Assembly: GCF_001424025.1 (NCBI RefSeq)
Contig: NZ_LMPZ01000002.1
Location: 1,292,702-1,356,701, forward strand
DNA: 64,000 nt
Reading direction: 5' to 3'
From: Brevundimonas sp. Leaf363
GTDB lineage: Bacteria > Pseudomonadota > Alphaproteobacteria > Caulobacterales > Caulobacteraceae
The translations under genes and the position numbers were made by a program. This document shows, one piece after another, positions 29,127-37,234 of the stretch. Each line of letters begins with the position of its first letter. Positions within the stretch are counted from its first letter, which is position 1. The notes under the pieces are model-generated. The model had not been told where the DNA came from, made no database searches, and was given only the letters and a program-made list of their open reading frames with translations.

Positions 29127-31399
29127 CCGACACCGCTCCCCTCAAGGCGACCGGGAAGGAGCTCCTGGCTTGGGGAGCGTCCGCCTGGCGTGATCTTGTC
29201 GGGGATCGCCGGGGCCGCACCTTCTTCGGCATCGCGTACGGCGTCGCCGTCCTGATCACAGCGGCGGCCATCTGGTTGGTCGCCGTGGCGCCGGCGGCCG
29301 TGGGGGCCGGCAACCGCGATATCGCCGGCCGCATCCTTCTGCTGGTTCTGGTCGCCAACCTGGGACTGATCGCCGTGCTGGCCGCCTTCGCCGGGCGCCG
29401 GGTGCTGCTGCTGGCGCGTGAGCGCAAGGAGGCGGGCGCCCGCCTGCACCTGCGCTTTGTCACCCTGTTCTCGGCCGTGGCTCTGATCCCATCGGTGCTG
29501 ATCGCCCTGGTCTTCGGCGTGCTGGTCAACCGCGGGGTCGATCAGTGGTTCAGCGCGAACGTCAGCGATGCGGTTAACAACGGCGCCCAGGTCGGCAAGG
29601 CCTATATCAGCGACGTGTCGCGAGCGATGGACGCCGACATGGTCACGATCGCCGATCAGCTCGAAGGCGCTCGGCCGATCTTCAACAACCGGATTCAGTT
29701 TTCCGACGCCCTGGTCCAGGTCGCGGAGATCTTCGACTATCCGGCCATCTACGTCCTGAACGGGCGCGGCGAAGTGCTGGCGCAGGGCGAGCGCGCGGGC
29801 GCGCCGCCGTATCGGGCGCCGCCCGCCTCGATGATGGAGGTCGCCTCCGAGGGCGGCGCGCCGCCTCAGGACGTGACGGAACGGCCCGACGCCGTCCGGT
29901 CGCTCTATCTGCTGCGCGGTTACGGCGACGCCTACCTGTATGTCGTTCGGCCGCTCCAGCCTGGCCTGATCGCCAGCATGAAGAACAGCGATCAGTCGAT
30001 ACAGGCTTACAAGGCCGCCAAGGAAAGCCGAGGCCGGCTGCAGGCCGCCTTCGCCCTCAGCTATCTGGAGACGGCGCTGCTGGTGCTGGTGGGCGCTGTG
30101 TGGCTGGGCATGTCGGCCGCCAACGCCATCGCCGCGCCGGTCGGCCGTCTGGTCAGCGCCGCCAATCAGGTCGCCGCCGGCGACCTGACCGTCCGCGTCG
30201 ATACCGCGCGGGAGCCTGGCGAGATCGCCATGCTGTCCCATGCCTTCAACCACATGACCAGCGACCTGCAGGCCCAGCAGACGGCCCTGCGCGCCGCCAG
30301 CGAGGAGGCGACGGCCCGCAGTCGGTTCATCGAGACCGTGCTGTCGGGCGTCAGCGCCGGCGTCATCGGCCTGGACCGCCAGGGCCGCATCTCGATCATC
30401 AACGACAGCGCCCTGACCCTTCTGGCCATCGACCAGCAGCAGGATGTCGTCGGCCGCAAGCTGGGCAAGGTCTCGCCCGAGCTCAGCGATCTGGCCGGCC
30501 GCGCGGAGGCCCATATCGAGGAAGACGTCGACGTCTCGCGCGCCGGCGAGACCCGCCGCCTGCGCGTTCGCATCGAGGGCGGGCTGGGCGGCGAGATGGT
30601 CATGACCTTCGACGACATCACCCGTCTGGTCACCGCCCAGCGCAACGCCGCCTGGCGCGACGTCGCCCGCCGCATCGCCCACGAGATCAAGAACCCGCTG
30701 ACGCCGATCCAGCTGTCGGCCGAGCGGCTGCGGCGCAAGTATCGCTCCAAGGTCGATGACGTCGAAATCTTCGACCGCTGTACCGAGACCATCATCCGTC
30801 AGGTCGGCGATATCGGCCGCATGGTGGACGAGTTCTCGGCCTTCGCCCGCATGCCCACGCCGCGCTTCGCCAAGGAAAACGGCGCCGAGCTTCTGCACCA
30901 GGCCGTCTTCGCCCAGCGCGTCGCCGCCCCCGAGATCGGCGTCGAGCTGGAAGAGCCGTTGCCCACGCTGACCATGGAATGCGACGGCCGGATGGTCGGC
31001 CAGGCCCTGGCCAACATCCTGAAGAACGCCGGCGAGTCCGTTTCCGCCCAGCGCGCCAAGCACGGCATGCGCTTCGACAAGGCCCGCCCCGGCATCATCG
31101 CCCGCCTGTCGCTGGACGGCGACACGGCGACGTTCGTGATCGAGGACGACGGTCTGGGCCTGCCCGCCAAGGACCGCGATCGTCTGATCGAGCCCTACGT
31201 CACCACGCGCGAACGCGGCACCGGTCTCGGTCTCGCGATCGTCAAGCGCATCTGCGAGGACCACGGCGGCGAACTTCTGCTGAGCGACGCCGAGACGCTG
31301 GACGGCGCGCGTGTGTGCCTGATCTTCCCCCTGAAACCGCCGGCCAACGCCGCGGGCCGGAGCCGCGAAGCGTCTCCTTCCGCGGCCCTGGCTGATTAG
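29123..31399 (+). CDS. ntrY: Sensor histidine kinase NtrY
   Basis: This 758-residue membrane kinase pairs with NtrX in nitrogen, redox or envelope signalling. There are several N-terminal hydrophobic segments within the first ~120 residues, a large extracytoplasmic part, then a further membrane segment (ETALLVLVGAVWLGMSAANA) leading into HAMP. A PAS domain follows (IETVLSGVSAGVIGLDRQGR). The HisKA box ARRIAHEIKNPLTPIQLSAE carries the phospho-His, and the ATPase boxes include FVIEDDGLGLP and RGTGLGLAIVKRICEDHGG. It is translationally coupled to dusB, and ntrX follows 11 bases after the stop. Confidence 0.95.
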   Translation: MTDTAPLKATGKELLAWGASAWRDLVGDRRGRTFFGIAYGVAVLITAAAIWLVAVAPAAVGAGNRDIAGRILLLVLVANLGLIAVLAAFAGRRVLLLARERKEAGARLHLRFVTLFSAVALIPSVLIALVFGVLVNRGVDQWFSANVSDAVNNGAQVGKAYISDVSRAMDADMVTIADQLEGARPIFNNRIQFSDALVQVAEIFDYPAIYVLNGRGEVLAQGERAGAPPYRAPPASMMEVASEGGAPPQDVTERPDAVRSLYLLRGYGDAYLYVVRPLQPGLIASMKNSDQSIQAYKAAKESRGRLQAAFALSYLETALLVLVGAVWLGMSAANAIAAPVGRLVSAANQVAAGDLTVRVDTAREPGEIAMLSHAFNHMTSDLQAQQTALRAASEEATARSRFIETVLSGVSAGVIGLDRQGRISIINDSALTLLAIDQQQDVVGRKLGKVSPELSDLAGRAEAHIEEDVDVSRAGETRRLRVRIEGGLGGEMVMTFDDITRLVTAQRNAAWRDVARRIAHEIKNPLTPIQLSAERLRRKYRSKVDDVEIFDRCTETIIRQVGDIGRMVDEFSAFARMPTPRFAKENGAELLHQAVFAQRVAAPEIGVELEEPLPTLTMECDGRMVGQALANILKNAGESVSAQRAKHGMRFDKARPGIIARLSLDGDTATFVIEDDGLGLPAKDRDRLIEPYVTTRERGTGLGLAIVKRICEDHGGELLLSDAETLDGARVCLIFPLKPPANAAGRSREASPSAALAD

Positions 31400-31410
31400 A
31401 CGAGGCTCCC

Positions 31411-32820
31411 ATGCGTTCCACCGGCGCTGATATCCTTGTGGTCGATGACGAGGCGGACATCCGCGATCTCGTCTCCGGACTGTTGGAAGACGAGGGTCAT
31501 GCGGTCCGCGTCGCCTCCAACTCCGACGAGGCCCTGGCCGCCATCCGCGCGCGCCGACCCTCCCTGGCCATCCTCGACATCTGGATGCAGGGCGGCGGCC
31601 TGGACGGGCTGGAGCTGCTGGGCGTCATCAAGGAGCTGGATCCCGACCTGCCGGTGGTCATGATCTCGGGCCACGGCAATATCGAAACCGCGGTCACGGC
31701 GCTGAAGCGCGGCGCCTACGACTTCATCGAAAAGCCCTTCAAGTCCGACCGCCTGGTGGTTGTCGTCGAGCGCGCCATCGAGGCGGCGACCCTGCGGCGC
31801 GAGAACCGCCGCCTGCGCGCCCAGACCATGGCTCCGACCGGCCTGATCGGGCGATCCGCCGCAGCGCAGGCCCTGCGCACCACCATCAGCAAGGTCGCGC
31901 CCGCCAACAGCCGCGTCCTGATCTCGGGCCCGCCCGGCGCCGGCAAGGAGCTGGTCGCTCGCCAAATCCACGAGGCCAGCCCCCGCGCGCGTGGCGAGTT
32001 CGTCGCCATCTCGGCCGCCGGCATGGCGCCCGAGCGTCTGGATGTCGAACTGTTCGGGGAAGAGGGCGCCGACGGCCGTCCGCGCAAGATCGGCGTCTTC
32101 GAGCGCGCCCACAACGGCACCCTGTACCTCGACGATGTGGCCGACATGCCGCGCGAGAGCCAGAGCCGCATCCTGCGCGTCCTGGTCGACCAGCGCTTCC
32201 GCCGCGTCGGCGGCGAGCAGGACGTGCAGGTGGACGTCCGCGTCGTCACCTCCACCTCCCGTGACCTGAAGACCGAGATCACCGAGGGCCGCTTCCGCGA
32301 GGACCTCTTCCACCGCCTCAACGTCGTGCCGATCCGCGTGCCCGCCCTGTCGGAACGGCGCGAGGACATCGCCGAGCTGGTCGAGTATTTCGTCGACACC
32401 ATCAGCGCCTCGCAAGGTCTGGCCAAGCGCCGGATCGGTGATGACGCCGTGGCCGTGCTGCAGGTTCACCCCTGGCCCGGCAACGTGCGTCAGCTGCGCA
32501 ACAACATCGAACGTCTGCTGATCCTGGCCACCGGCGACCCCAGCGAGCCGATCACCGCCGACAACCTGCCGCAAGAGGTCGCATCATCGGGCACCAGCGG
32601 CTCGATGGGCGCCGAGCGGACCATCGCCCTGCCGTTGCGCGAGGCGCGCGAAGTGTTCGAACGTGAGTACCTGGCCGCGCAAATCATGCGCTTCGGCGGA
32701 AATATCTCGCGCACCGCCGCCTTCATCGGCATGGAGCGGTCTGCGCTTCACCGCAAGCTGAAGTCGCTGGGTGTGTCCCCGTCGCGCGGCGGCGAGGACG
32801 AAGAGGGACTGGACGCCTGA
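31411..32820 (+). CDS. ntrX: Response regulator NtrX, lacking the GAFTGA loop
   Basis: This 469-residue NtrC-family regulator has an intact receiver (ILVVDDEADIRDLV, phospho-Asp in LAILDIWMQ, KP motif in FIEKPFK). The AAA+ domain has Walker A SGPPGAGKELVARQIH and GTLYLDDVADMP in the Walker B place. A Fis-type HTH closes the protein (NISRTAAFIGMERSALHRKLKSL). After LDVELFGEEG, the sigma-54 contact loop GAFTGA is missing; the text runs DGRPRKIGVFERA. It therefore probably regulates sigma-70-type promoters or acts by DNA binding alone, as reported for some alphaproteobacterial NtrX proteins. The stop overlaps the dat start (TGATG). Confidence 0.95.
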   Translation: MRSTGADILVVDDEADIRDLVSGLLEDEGHAVRVASNSDEALAAIRARRPSLAILDIWMQGGGLDGLELLGVIKELDPDLPVVMISGHGNIETAVTALKRGAYDFIEKPFKSDRLVVVVERAIEAATLRRENRRLRAQTMAPTGLIGRSAAAQALRTTISKVAPANSRVLISGPPGAGKELVARQIHEASPRARGEFVAISAAGMAPERLDVELFGEEGADGRPRKIGVFERAHNGTLYLDDVADMPRESQSRILRVLVDQRFRRVGGEQDVQVDVRVVTSTSRDLKTEITEGRFREDLFHRLNVVPIRVPALSERREDIAELVEYFVDTISASQGLAKRRIGDDAVAVLQVHPWPGNVRQLRNNIERLLILATGDPSEPITADNLPQEVASSGTSGSMGAERTIALPLREAREVFEREYLAAQIMRFGGNISRTAAFIGMERSALHRKLKSLGVSPSRGGEDEEGLDA

Positions 32821-33683
32821 TGTCGCGCATCGCCTACGTCAACGGATCGTACTCGCCGCACGGCCAGGCCGTGGTCCATATCGAGGATCGCGGCTTCCAG
32901 TTCGCCGACGGCGTCTATGAGGTCTGGTCGGTCTTCGACGGCAAGATGGCCGACTACGACGGCCACATGACCCGGCTGGCGCGCAGCCTGACCGAGCTGC
33001 GCATCGACATCCCCATGACCCGCGCGGCCCTGACCCAGGTGCTGAAGGAGGTCATCCGCCGCAACCGCATCAAGGACGGCATCGTCTACCTTCAGGTCAC
33101 GCGCGGCACGGCCCGGCGCGACCATCCGTTCCCGCCGCCCGGCACCCCGCCCAGCGTCATCGTCACCGCCAAGAACATCCCGGCCGCGCGCGGCGAGGCC
33201 CAGGCCAAAAAGGGCGTCGCCGTCCTGACCCAGCCGGACATCCGCTGGGGTCGCTGCGACATCAAGACGGTCGGCCTGCTGCCCAACATCCTGGCCAAGC
33301 AGGCGGCCCGCGAGGCCGGCGCCTACGAGGCGTGGATGGTGGACGAGATGGGCCTGGTCACCGAGGGCTCCTCGACCAACGCCTGGATCATCGACGAGAA
33401 CGGCAAGCTGCGCACCCGCGACACCCAGGCCAACATACTGAAGGGCTGCACCCGCACCACCCTGCTTGAGGTCATCAAGGAGGAGGGGGTCGAACTGGAC
33501 GAACGTCCCTTCAGCGTCGAGGAGGCCAAGCGCGCCCGCGAGGCCTTCTTCACCGCCGCCGGCGCCTTCGTCACGCCCGCCGTCTCCATCGACGGGACCA
33601 GGATCGGCGACGGCAAGCCGGGCCCTATCACGACCCGCCTGCGCGCCGCCTATCTGGAAAGAGCGCGCCGCGACGCGGTCTAG
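32820..33683 (+). CDS. dat: D-amino-acid aminotransferase
   Basis: This 287-residue fold-type IV PLP enzyme interconverts D-alanine and D-glutamate, feeding peptidoglycan. Visible are AYVNGSYSPHGQAVVHIEDRG at the start and the Schiff-base lysine in CDIKTVGLLPNILAKQAA. The signature LVTEGSSTNAWIID follows, and QANILKGCTRTTLLE lies in the cofactor phosphate cup. It is coupled to ntrX by TGATG and precedes hfq, an order shared with other Caulobacterales. A branched-chain aminotransferase is the main alternative, but the length and motifs favour Dat. Confidence 0.9.
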   Translation: MSRIAYVNGSYSPHGQAVVHIEDRGFQFADGVYEVWSVFDGKMADYDGHMTRLARSLTELRIDIPMTRAALTQVLKEVIRRNRIKDGIVYLQVTRGTARRDHPFPPPGTPPSVIVTAKNIPAARGEAQAKKGVAVLTQPDIRWGRCDIKTVGLLPNILAKQAAREAGAYEAWMVDEMGLVTEGSSTNAWIIDENGKLRTRDTQANILKGCTRTTLLEVIKEEGVELDERPFSVEEAKRAREAFFTAAGAFVTPAVSIDGTRIGDGKPGPITTRLRAAYLERARRDAV

Positions 33684-33790
33684 GATTGCGAAGAGGGGCG
33701 GCTCGCGTCTAGGATTTGGACAGGCATCAAACCGCCCGCTCGCGCCGCTCCCCTTCGGCGCGACAACAAGAAAAACAGGACAAACCTGCC

Positions 33791-34036
33791 ATGTCGCAAG
33801 ACAAGCGTCAGAACCTTCAGGACACCTTCCTCAACTCGGTCCGCAAGACCAAGACACCCCTGACCATCTTCCTGGTCAACGGCGTGAAGCTGCAGGGCAT
33901 CGTCACCTGGTTCGACAACTTCTGTGTGCTACTGCGCCGGGACGGTCAGTCCCAGCTGGTGTACAAGCACGCCATCTCCACCATCATGCCCTCCGCGCCG
34001 GTCCAGCTGTACGAGCCCGAAGCCGACGAGGACTGA
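33791..34036 (+). CDS. hfq: RNA chaperone Hfq
   Basis: This 81-residue Sm-like hexameric RNA chaperone pairs small RNAs with messages. The Sm1 motif is [40 protein letters not shown], and Sm2 ends in [12 protein letters not shown] (YKHAI is the distal Sm2 mark). A short acidic tail (EPEADED) closes the protein. The ATG at 33791 begins [10 protein letters not shown], the usual alphaproteobacterial N-terminus. The 107-bp gap after dat probably holds its own promoter. A long inverted repeat separates it from hflX. Confidence 0.98.
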   Translation: MSQDKRQNLQDTFLNSVRKTKTPLTIFLVNGVKLQGIVTWFDNFCVLLRRDGQSQLVYKHAISTIMPSAPVQLYEPEADED

Positions 34037-34060
34037 CGGGCGCCCGCGACCCGTTCCAGA

Positions 34061-34141
34061 GGTGAAAAGTGCGAGTGAGCGAGAGGTGAGCCCGTGCGCC
34101 GCCGCCTCTCGCTCACTACTTGCTCACTAGCACTCTTCACC
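34061..34141 (+). promoter_or_regulatory. Long hairpin covering the hflX ribosome-binding site and start codon
   Basis: AGTGAGCGAGAGG (34074-34086) pairs perfectly with CCTCTCGCTCACT (34105-34117). An outer helix joins GGTGAA-A-AGTGC (34061-34072) with GCACT-C-TTCACC (34130-34141), one mismatch, with a 12-base bulge. The Shine-Dalgarno GAGAGG is the loop-side end of the inner stem, and the hflX GTG (34094) sits in the 18-base loop 7 bases later. The octamer GCTCACTA occurs twice in the 3' arm, allowing two registers. No T-run follows, so this is not a standard terminator. It could gate hflX translation. Confidence 0.6.
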
Positions 34142-35473
34142 CAACGACACGCCGAGACCCTCCTGACCAAACTGATCGACCACACCGTCCCGCTTATCCG
34201 CGCCATCGTCATCCATCCCGATGGTCGCTCGGACAGCCCACGCTCCGCCGAGGGGCGGCTGGAGGAGGCGGTCGGTCTGGCCCGCGCCCTGGACCTCGAC
34301 GTCCGCGCCGAAGAGATCGTGCGCCTGCGCAAGACCACCCCCGCCACCCTGTTCGGGGCCGGCAAGGTGGACGAACTGGCCGCCTTGGTCCGCGCGGCCG
34401 AGGCCGAGGCGGTCGTCATTGATGACGCCCTGACCCCGGTCCAGCAGCGCAATCTGGAGAAGGCCTTCGACGCCAAGGTCATCGACCGCACCGGCCTGAT
34501 CCTCGAGATCTTCGGCCGCCGCGCCCGCACGCGCGAGGGCCGGCTGCAGGTCGAGCTGGCGCGTCTGGACTACGAGCGCTCGCGTCTGGTCCGCACGTGG
34601 ACCCACCTGGAGCGGCAACGCGGCGGCACCGGCTCCACCGGCGGCCCTGGCGAGACCCAGATCGAACTGGACCGCCGCCTGATCGCCGACCGCATCGTCA
34701 AGCTGAAGACCGAGCTCGAAGAGGTGCGCCGTACGCGCGGTCTGCACCGCAAGCAGCGCCAGAAGGCGCCGTTCCCGACCATCGCCCTGGTCGGCTACAC
34801 CAACGCCGGGAAGTCCACGCTGTTCAACCGCCTGACCGGTTCCGAGGTCATGGCCAAGGACCTGCTGTTCGCCACCCTGGACACGACCCAGCGCACCATC
34901 CGCCTGCCGCAGGGCCGTCCCGCCATCATCGCCGACACCGTCGGCTTCATCTCCGACCTGCCGCACGAACTGGTCGAGAGCTTCCGCGCCACCCTGGAAG
35001 AGGTCGCCGAGGCCGACCTGATCCTGCACGTCCGCGACATCTCCAGCCCCGACACGGGCGCGGAGGCCCAGGATGTCGAGGCCGTCCTGGCCCAGATCCC
35101 GGCCATCGAGGGCCGCCCCCGCCGCATCCTGGAGGTGTGGAACAAGGCCGACCGGCTGGACGACGACGCCCGCGAGGACGTCCAGGCCCAGGCCGCCCGC
35201 CCCGACCGCGACCCGCAAGCCGCGGTCGTCTCCGCCTGGACGGGGCAGGGGATCGAGACCCTGCGCCAGACCATCGCCGGCCTGATCGACGACGACCCCG
35301 AAACCGAACTGCTTCTCCAGCCCGATCAGGGCGAGGCGCTGGCCTGGCTCTACGCCAACGGCCGCGTCACCGCGCGCGACACCGACGACGACGGCCGGAT
35401 CCGTCTGACCGTGCGCCTGCACCCGGCCGCCATGGGCCGGCTGGAGCGGCTCTACCCCACCCTGATCGCCTGA
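34094..35473 (+). CDS. hflX: GTPase HflX
   Basis: This 459-residue ribosome-splitting GTPase has the HflX N-terminal domain (RLEEAVGLARALDLD, TLFGAGKVDELAAL, NLEKAFDAKVIDRTGLILEIF) and the glycine-rich linker GGTGSTGGPGETQIELDRR. The G domain has G1 GYTNAGKSTLFNRL, G3 DTVGFISDLPHELV and G4 NKAD. The only ordinary start in frame is the GTG at 34094, which lies in the loop of a long hairpin; codons 5-16 form its 3' arm. The hfq-hflX pair is widely conserved. The stop overlaps the antiporter ATG (TGATG). Confidence 0.94.
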   Translation: MRRRLSLTTCSLALFTQRHAETLLTKLIDHTVPLIRAIVIHPDGRSDSPRSAEGRLEEAVGLARALDLDVRAEEIVRLRKTTPATLFGAGKVDELAALVRAAEAEAVVIDDALTPVQQRNLEKAFDAKVIDRTGLILEIFGRRARTREGRLQVELARLDYERSRLVRTWTHLERQRGGTGSTGGPGETQIELDRRLIADRIVKLKTELEEVRRTRGLHRKQRQKAPFPTIALVGYTNAGKSTLFNRLTGSEVMAKDLLFATLDTTQRTIRLPQGRPAIIADTVGFISDLPHELVESFRATLEEVAEADLILHVRDISSPDTGAEAQDVEAVLAQIPAIEGRPRRILEVWNKADRLDDDAREDVQAQAARPDRDPQAAVVSAWTGQGIETLRQTIAGLIDDDPETELLLQPDQGEALAWLYANGRVTARDTDDDGRIRLTVRLHPAAMGRLERLYPTLIA

Positions 35474-37104
35474 TGCATCTGATCGAGACCACCCTGCTGC
35501 TGCTGCTGGCCGTGGTGGTCTCGGGTTCGATCGCGCGCATCACCCGGATCGCCCTGCCGCTGGTCCAGATCGGCCTGGGCGCCGTCATCGTGCTGGTCAC
35601 GGGCCGGACGGTGGATCTGGAGCCGGACATCTTCTTCCTGCTGTTCCTGCCGCCGCTGCTGTTCCTGGACGGCTGGCGCATCCCCAAGGAGGACCTGTTC
35701 CGCGACCGGGCGGTCATCCTGGAGCTGGCGCTGGGGCTGGTGGTCTTCACCGTCGTCGGCCTGGGCCTGCTGATCTGGTGGATGATCCCGGAGATGCCGA
35801 TGGCGGTGGCCTTCGCCCTGGCCGCCATCCTGTCGCCGACCGACCCCATCGCGGTGAAGGCCATCGCCGCCCGCGCGCCCATCCCCAAGCGGCTGATGCA
35901 CATCCTGGAGGGCGAATCGCTTCTGAACGACGCGACCGGCCTGACCTGCATGCGGATTGCCGTGGTCGCCGCCACCACCGGCGTCTTCTCGATCGGTCAG
36001 GCCATCGGCTCCTTCGCCTGGCTGGCGCTGGCCGGTGTCGCGATCGGCGTCGGCATGACCCTGGCCATCAGCACGGCCAAGGGATGGATCAGCCGCCGCT
36101 GGGGCGAGGATGTCGGCGCCCAGATCGTCATCAGCCTGCTGATCCCCTTCGCCGCCTATCTGACGGCCGAAGAACTGCACGCCTCGGGCATCCTGGCCGC
36201 CGTGGCGGCCGGCATCACCATGAGCTTCACCGAGAGGGGCGCAGCCAAGGGCCAGTCGCTGGCCCTGACCCGCATTCGCCGCGCCGTCGTCTGGGACACG
36301 GTCCAGTTCGTCGCCAACGGCGTCATCTTCGTCATCCTGGGCGAGCAGATGCCGTCCATCCTGGCCCGCGCAGCCGAGGTCGTGGCCGGCACCACACGGC
36401 CCGAGATCTGGTGGCTGGCCGTCTATGTGCTGGGCATCGTCGCCGCCCTGCTGGCGCTGCGCTTCCTGTGGGTCTGGGCCTCGCTGAAGCTGACGATCTA
36501 CCGGCGCCGCCATCGCGGCCCTCAGACCAGGGTTGGCCTGCGCCTGATCGCCGTCATGTCGCTGGCCGGCGTGCGCGGCGCCATCACCCTGGCCGGCATC
36601 CTGACGCTGCCGTTCGTGCTCGCCGACGGCACGCCCATGCCGTCGCGCAGCCTGGCCATCTTCCTGGCGGCGGGCGTCATCATCGTCTCCCTGCTGGTCG
36701 CGACCTTCGCCCTGCCGCGCCTGCTGAAGAACGTCGAGCTGCCGCCCGAGCCCTCGCATCAGCAGGAAGAGGACCGCAGCCGCATCGCCGCCGCCCAGGC
36801 CGCCCTGCGCGCCATCGAGGACGCCGCCCACACGATGGCCGAGGGCAAGTCCAACCCCGACCTCTATGCCGACATCGCCAGCCGGATCATGGAGCTCTAT
36901 CGCCAGCGCATCGAGAACCGCACCCACGTCAACGAGGACGACGCCGTCGCCGCCCGCCAGGGCGACGCCATCGACCGCCACCTCCGCCTCGTCGGCCTCG
37001 CCGCCGAACGCGAAGAACTCGCCCGCCGCGCCCGCGCCCGCGAGATCGACAGCGAAACCGCCAGGAAGCTGATCCGCGAGGTGGACCTGGCGGAGCTGCG
37101 GTAG
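35473..37104 (+). CDS. Cation:proton antiporter, CPA1 family
   Basis: This 543-residue inner-membrane protein has about twelve hydrophobic segments followed by a cytoplasmic, charged, helical tail of about 130 residues. The CPA1 core motifs are FLPPLLFLDGWRIPKEDLF, AILSPTDPIAVKAIA, ILEGESLLNDATGLTCMR and the arginine-containing MSLAGVRGAITLAG. The paired acidic residue in the ND motif of SLLNDATG is typical of electroneutral sodium/proton exchangers. The ATG overlaps the hflX stop, so translation is coupled. Which cation is moved is not known. Confidence 0.92.
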   Translation: MHLIETTLLLLLAVVVSGSIARITRIALPLVQIGLGAVIVLVTGRTVDLEPDIFFLLFLPPLLFLDGWRIPKEDLFRDRAVILELALGLVVFTVVGLGLLIWWMIPEMPMAVAFALAAILSPTDPIAVKAIAARAPIPKRLMHILEGESLLNDATGLTCMRIAVVAATTGVFSIGQAIGSFAWLALAGVAIGVGMTLAISTAKGWISRRWGEDVGAQIVISLLIPFAAYLTAEELHASGILAAVAAGITMSFTERGAAKGQSLALTRIRRAVVWDTVQFVANGVIFVILGEQMPSILARAAEVVAGTTRPEIWWLAVYVLGIVAALLALRFLWVWASLKLTIYRRRHRGPQTRVGLRLIAVMSLAGVRGAITLAGILTLPFVLADGTPMPSRSLAIFLAAGVIIVSLLVATFALPRLLKNVELPPEPSHQQEEDRSRIAAAQAALRAIEDAAHTMAEGKSNPDLYADIASRIMELYRQRIENRTHVNEDDAVAARQGDAIDRHLRLVGLAAEREELARRARAREIDSETARKLIREVDLAELR

Positions 37105-37234
37105 CCGTAGTGGGACGCCACGCGTCCGCTCATCCCCGCGGACACTGGGCCTGGGGAGAAGGCGAGGTCCGCTTTGGGCTCGTTGCAGTCGTTGCGACAG
37201 TCCGTGCAAGACGAGATGCTCGCGTCAGACCACG

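Noticed and set aside
34597..35472. N-terminal extension of the antiporter frame through hflX
   Set aside because: It is Pro/Arg-rich out-of-frame hflX sequence; the first membrane segment begins at the ATG at 35473.
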